Below are positions 5,351 through 6,305 of a DNA stretch of 6,305 nt, piece by piece (position 1 is the stretch's first letter; each line of letters starts with the position of its first letter). The DNA is from Bacteriovorax sp. (GTDB lineage Bacteria > Bdellovibrionota > Bacteriovoracia > Bacteriovoracales > Bacteriovoracaceae): the NCBI GenBank assembly GCA_030654205.1, contig JAURXW010000217.1, positions 1-6,305 on the forward strand. Direction: 5' to 3'. A program made the translations under genes and the position numbers. The notes beneath the pieces were generated by a model. It saw only the letters and a list, made by a program, of their open reading frames with translations, was not told where the DNA came from and searched no databases.

Positions 5351-5476
5351 TTATGCTCTGAGCTTTTTCCTTCTATCATGCTGCTCAATTAAATATGATT
5401 TTAATTCGCTAAAAGATGGAACCTTTGCGTTTGAATCTATGGCCAGAGAAGATAATATTTCATCTATTTTTTTCAT
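5351..5476 (-). CDS. Small 41-residue protein upstream of the M14 gene
   Basis: ATG 5476 is preceded by one of the strongest ribosome binding sites in the window, AGGGGA seven bases upstream (around 5484-5489). The frame reads MKKIDEILSSLAID, continues to a basic C-terminus (RRKKLRA) and stops at TAA 5351-5353. Charged and hydrophobic residues alternate as in a soluble helical protein; there is no signal or membrane segment. Its start overlaps the stop of the upstream frame by four bases (ATGA), a classic translational-coupling junction. Its end lies 46 bases before ATG 5304 of the M14 gene, so the two may be co-transcribed. I do not recognise the family. It may be the last gene of a small operon, or a C-terminal piece of a gene now broken up. 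Confidence 0.55.
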   Translation of the reverse strand: MKKIDEILSSLAIDSNAKVPSFSELKSYLIEQHDRRKKLRA

Positions 5477-5698
5477 AATTCTTTCCCCTGATTCAAACAA
5501 TTAACGAATTCCGTATACCTTATAAATGGAGTAATATTAAATACTTCATTTCTTAGCAGCATCGCCTGATCATAAAAAAGCAACTCATTTACATGGCAAT
5601 ATTTTTCTTTGAGGCTACTTTTCGAGAGTCACCATCGCCAAAGCGGATGACTTACGAGCATTTTGCTTAGAGATTAATACATTAAACCTGCACAACAT
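5473..5698 (-). pseudogene. Frame-broken remnant of an unrecognised gene
   Basis: Two open minus-strand segments overlap out of frame. One runs from ATG 5698 to a TAG at 5615-5617 (27 codons, ending ALAMVTLEK). The other is open from 5628 to the TGA at 5473-5475 (51 codons, with KEKYCHVNELLFYD and NITPFIRYTEFVNC). Dropping one T near 5617 joins them into one protein-like helical sequence of about 75 residues. The second segment has no credible start of its own but ends in an ATGA overlap with the small gene that follows, which suggests it was once coding. There is no ribosome binding site ahead of 5698. Protein-like frames continue upstream to about 5884 (one with VISDGPQVLYDPEGY), also without a start. 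I cannot name the family; decay of a longer gene is the simplest reading. Confidence 0.4.
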
Positions 5699-5873
5699 AA
5701 ATTAAAATAGCGAGATAGCCTTCTGGATCATACAAAACTTGGGGTCCATCCGAAATAACCCGACAAGTGTTAGGTTCAATGGATCTACATATGCCCAAAC
5801 AAGGGCCCTAATATTAAATTCAACCTTCCATCTCTTATCAAGAGTTCTTAGATAAATTATTTTAGAGGAGCTT
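5699..5873. other. Spacer with protein-like minus-strand frames but no gene start
   Basis: Two minus-strand frames are open here, 5884-5705 and 5807-5685, and both read like protein (for example KRWKVEFNIRALVWAYVDP and RVISDGPQVLYDPEGYLAI). Neither has an ATG with a binding site, and the first runs into the promoter of the divergent lipoprotein gene. They are best taken as the upstream part of the remnant at 5473-5698. Nothing convincing is seen on the plus strand. Confidence 0.35.
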
Positions 5874-5900
5874 TTGAAAAATAGTTATATATGTTAAGAT
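5874..5900 (+). promoter_or_regulatory. Promoter of the beta-lactamase-like lipoprotein gene
   Basis: A -35 box TTGAAA (5874-5879) and a -10 box TAAGAT (5895-5900) are 15 bases apart. The -10 is preceded by TGT, giving the extended form TGnTAAGAT, which compensates for the short spacing. Transcription from about 5907 would leave a leader of some 25 bases holding the TGAGG ribosome binding site at 5919-5923. Confidence 0.5.
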
Positions 5901-5931
5901 TAGGATACGTTTTAAAAATGAGGTTGGTCGA

Positions 5932-6305
5932 TTGAAAAAAATTACATCTTTTTTATTTATCACTCTACTACTTTTTTTACTCAACGCTTGTAAAGGGAAT
6001 TCAAGCGCTACAACTTCTGGAACTGGCAGTGGTTCTTCATCGAGTGTTTCTTGCGCAGATATAGAATCAAGAATAACAACATTCCTTAACTCAACAACTA
6101 CTGCAGACAACTTACCTTTCACTTACTTAGTTGAACGATTATCAGATGGGAAACAATTTTCTTACAGTAAATCAGGATCAACTCCAACAACTTCTTATGA
6201 ATCTGCTTCAACATCAAAATGGGTCTCTGGAATAATTATTCTTCGAGCAATTGAAAATGGAAACTTGGCATCAACAGATAAACCACAAACATATTTAGGA
6301 TCATG
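5932..6305 (+). CDS. Serine beta-lactamase/PBP-like hydrolase, lipoprotein, cut by the window end
   Basis: The frame starts at TTG 5932, with TGAGG at 5919-5923 eight bases upstream, and is still open at the window end (124 codons seen). No ATG occurs in frame between the upstream stop (5875-5877) and 5932, and the signal peptide starts exactly here, so TTG is the likely start. The N-terminus is a lipoprotein signal: KK, a hydrophobic core (FLFITLLLFLL), then the lipobox LNAC with Cys20. A Ser/Thr/Gly-rich tether follows (about 23-40), then a domain with SASTSKW: Ser93-Thr-Ser-Lys96 is the SxxK active site of serine beta-lactamases, D,D-peptidases and related esterases. The preceding strand pair (FTYLVERLSDGKQFSYS) and the helix after SxxK fit that fold. 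The YxN and KTG motifs lie beyond the window, so penicillin-binding protein, class A or C beta-lactamase and esterase cannot be told apart. It is probably anchored in a membrane facing the periplasm or the outside. Confidence 0.85.
   Translation, partial: MKKITSFLFITLLLFLLNACKGNSSATTSGTGSGSSSSVSCADIESRITTFLNSTTTADNLPFTYLVERLSDGKQFSYSKSGSTPTTSYESASTSKWVSGIIILRAIENGNLASTDKPQTYLGS

Noticed and set aside
5862..6122. Minus-strand frame of 86 codons opposite the lipoprotein gene
   Set aside because: Antisense to the lipobox and SxxK coding sequence and to its promoter; no family features.

Overview
The window is AT-rich DNA from a Gram-negative bacterium. Evidence for that is Sec signal peptides, a lipoprotein signal, GGAGG-type ribosome binding sites and frequent TTG starts. 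The style (A/T-rich codons, Ser/Thr/Gly-rich lipoprotein leader, secreted hydrolases of unclear role) fits Bdellovibrionota such as the Bacteriovorax group. That placement is an impression from composition and protein style, not a proven one.

Layout, left to right. Positions 1-1832 (+) hold the 3' end of a long unrecognised protein with a Tyr/Gly-rich linker, overlapping by 10 bases a small exported protein, also unrecognised. Positions 1833-2144 hold no convincing gene but two inverted repeats, one placed to end leftward transcription. Positions 2145-3102 (-) form a two-gene unit: an SRPBCC (START/polyketide-cyclase-like) protein, then a MarR-family regulator broken by a frameshift in a run of seven A. 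The unit has a TTGACA -35 box and short palindromes, a typical layout for a self-regulating MarR operon. Positions 3250-4260 (+) hold a palindromic promoter region and an exported alpha/beta hydrolase resembling the BAAT/acyl-CoA thioesterase group. A two-way terminator at 4325-4342 separates it from the convergent unit at 4369-5476 (-): a newly noticed 41-codon gene followed by an M14 zinc carboxypeptidase/deacylase-like enzyme. Upstream of that (5473 to about 5884, minus strand) lies what looks like a decayed gene, readable only by changing frame. Positions 5874-6305 (+) carry a promoter and the start of a lipoprotein serine hydrolase of the beta-lactamase/PBP type (SxxK motif), cut by the window end.

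The genes do not form one obvious system; this looks like several short independent units with signs of gene decay. The most useful observations are the repairable MarR frameshift, the small gene that corrects the start of the M14 enzyme, the frame-broken remnant overlapping it by ATGA, and the nested palindrome over the hydrolase promoter. I found no rRNA, tRNA, CRISPR, transposase or origin.
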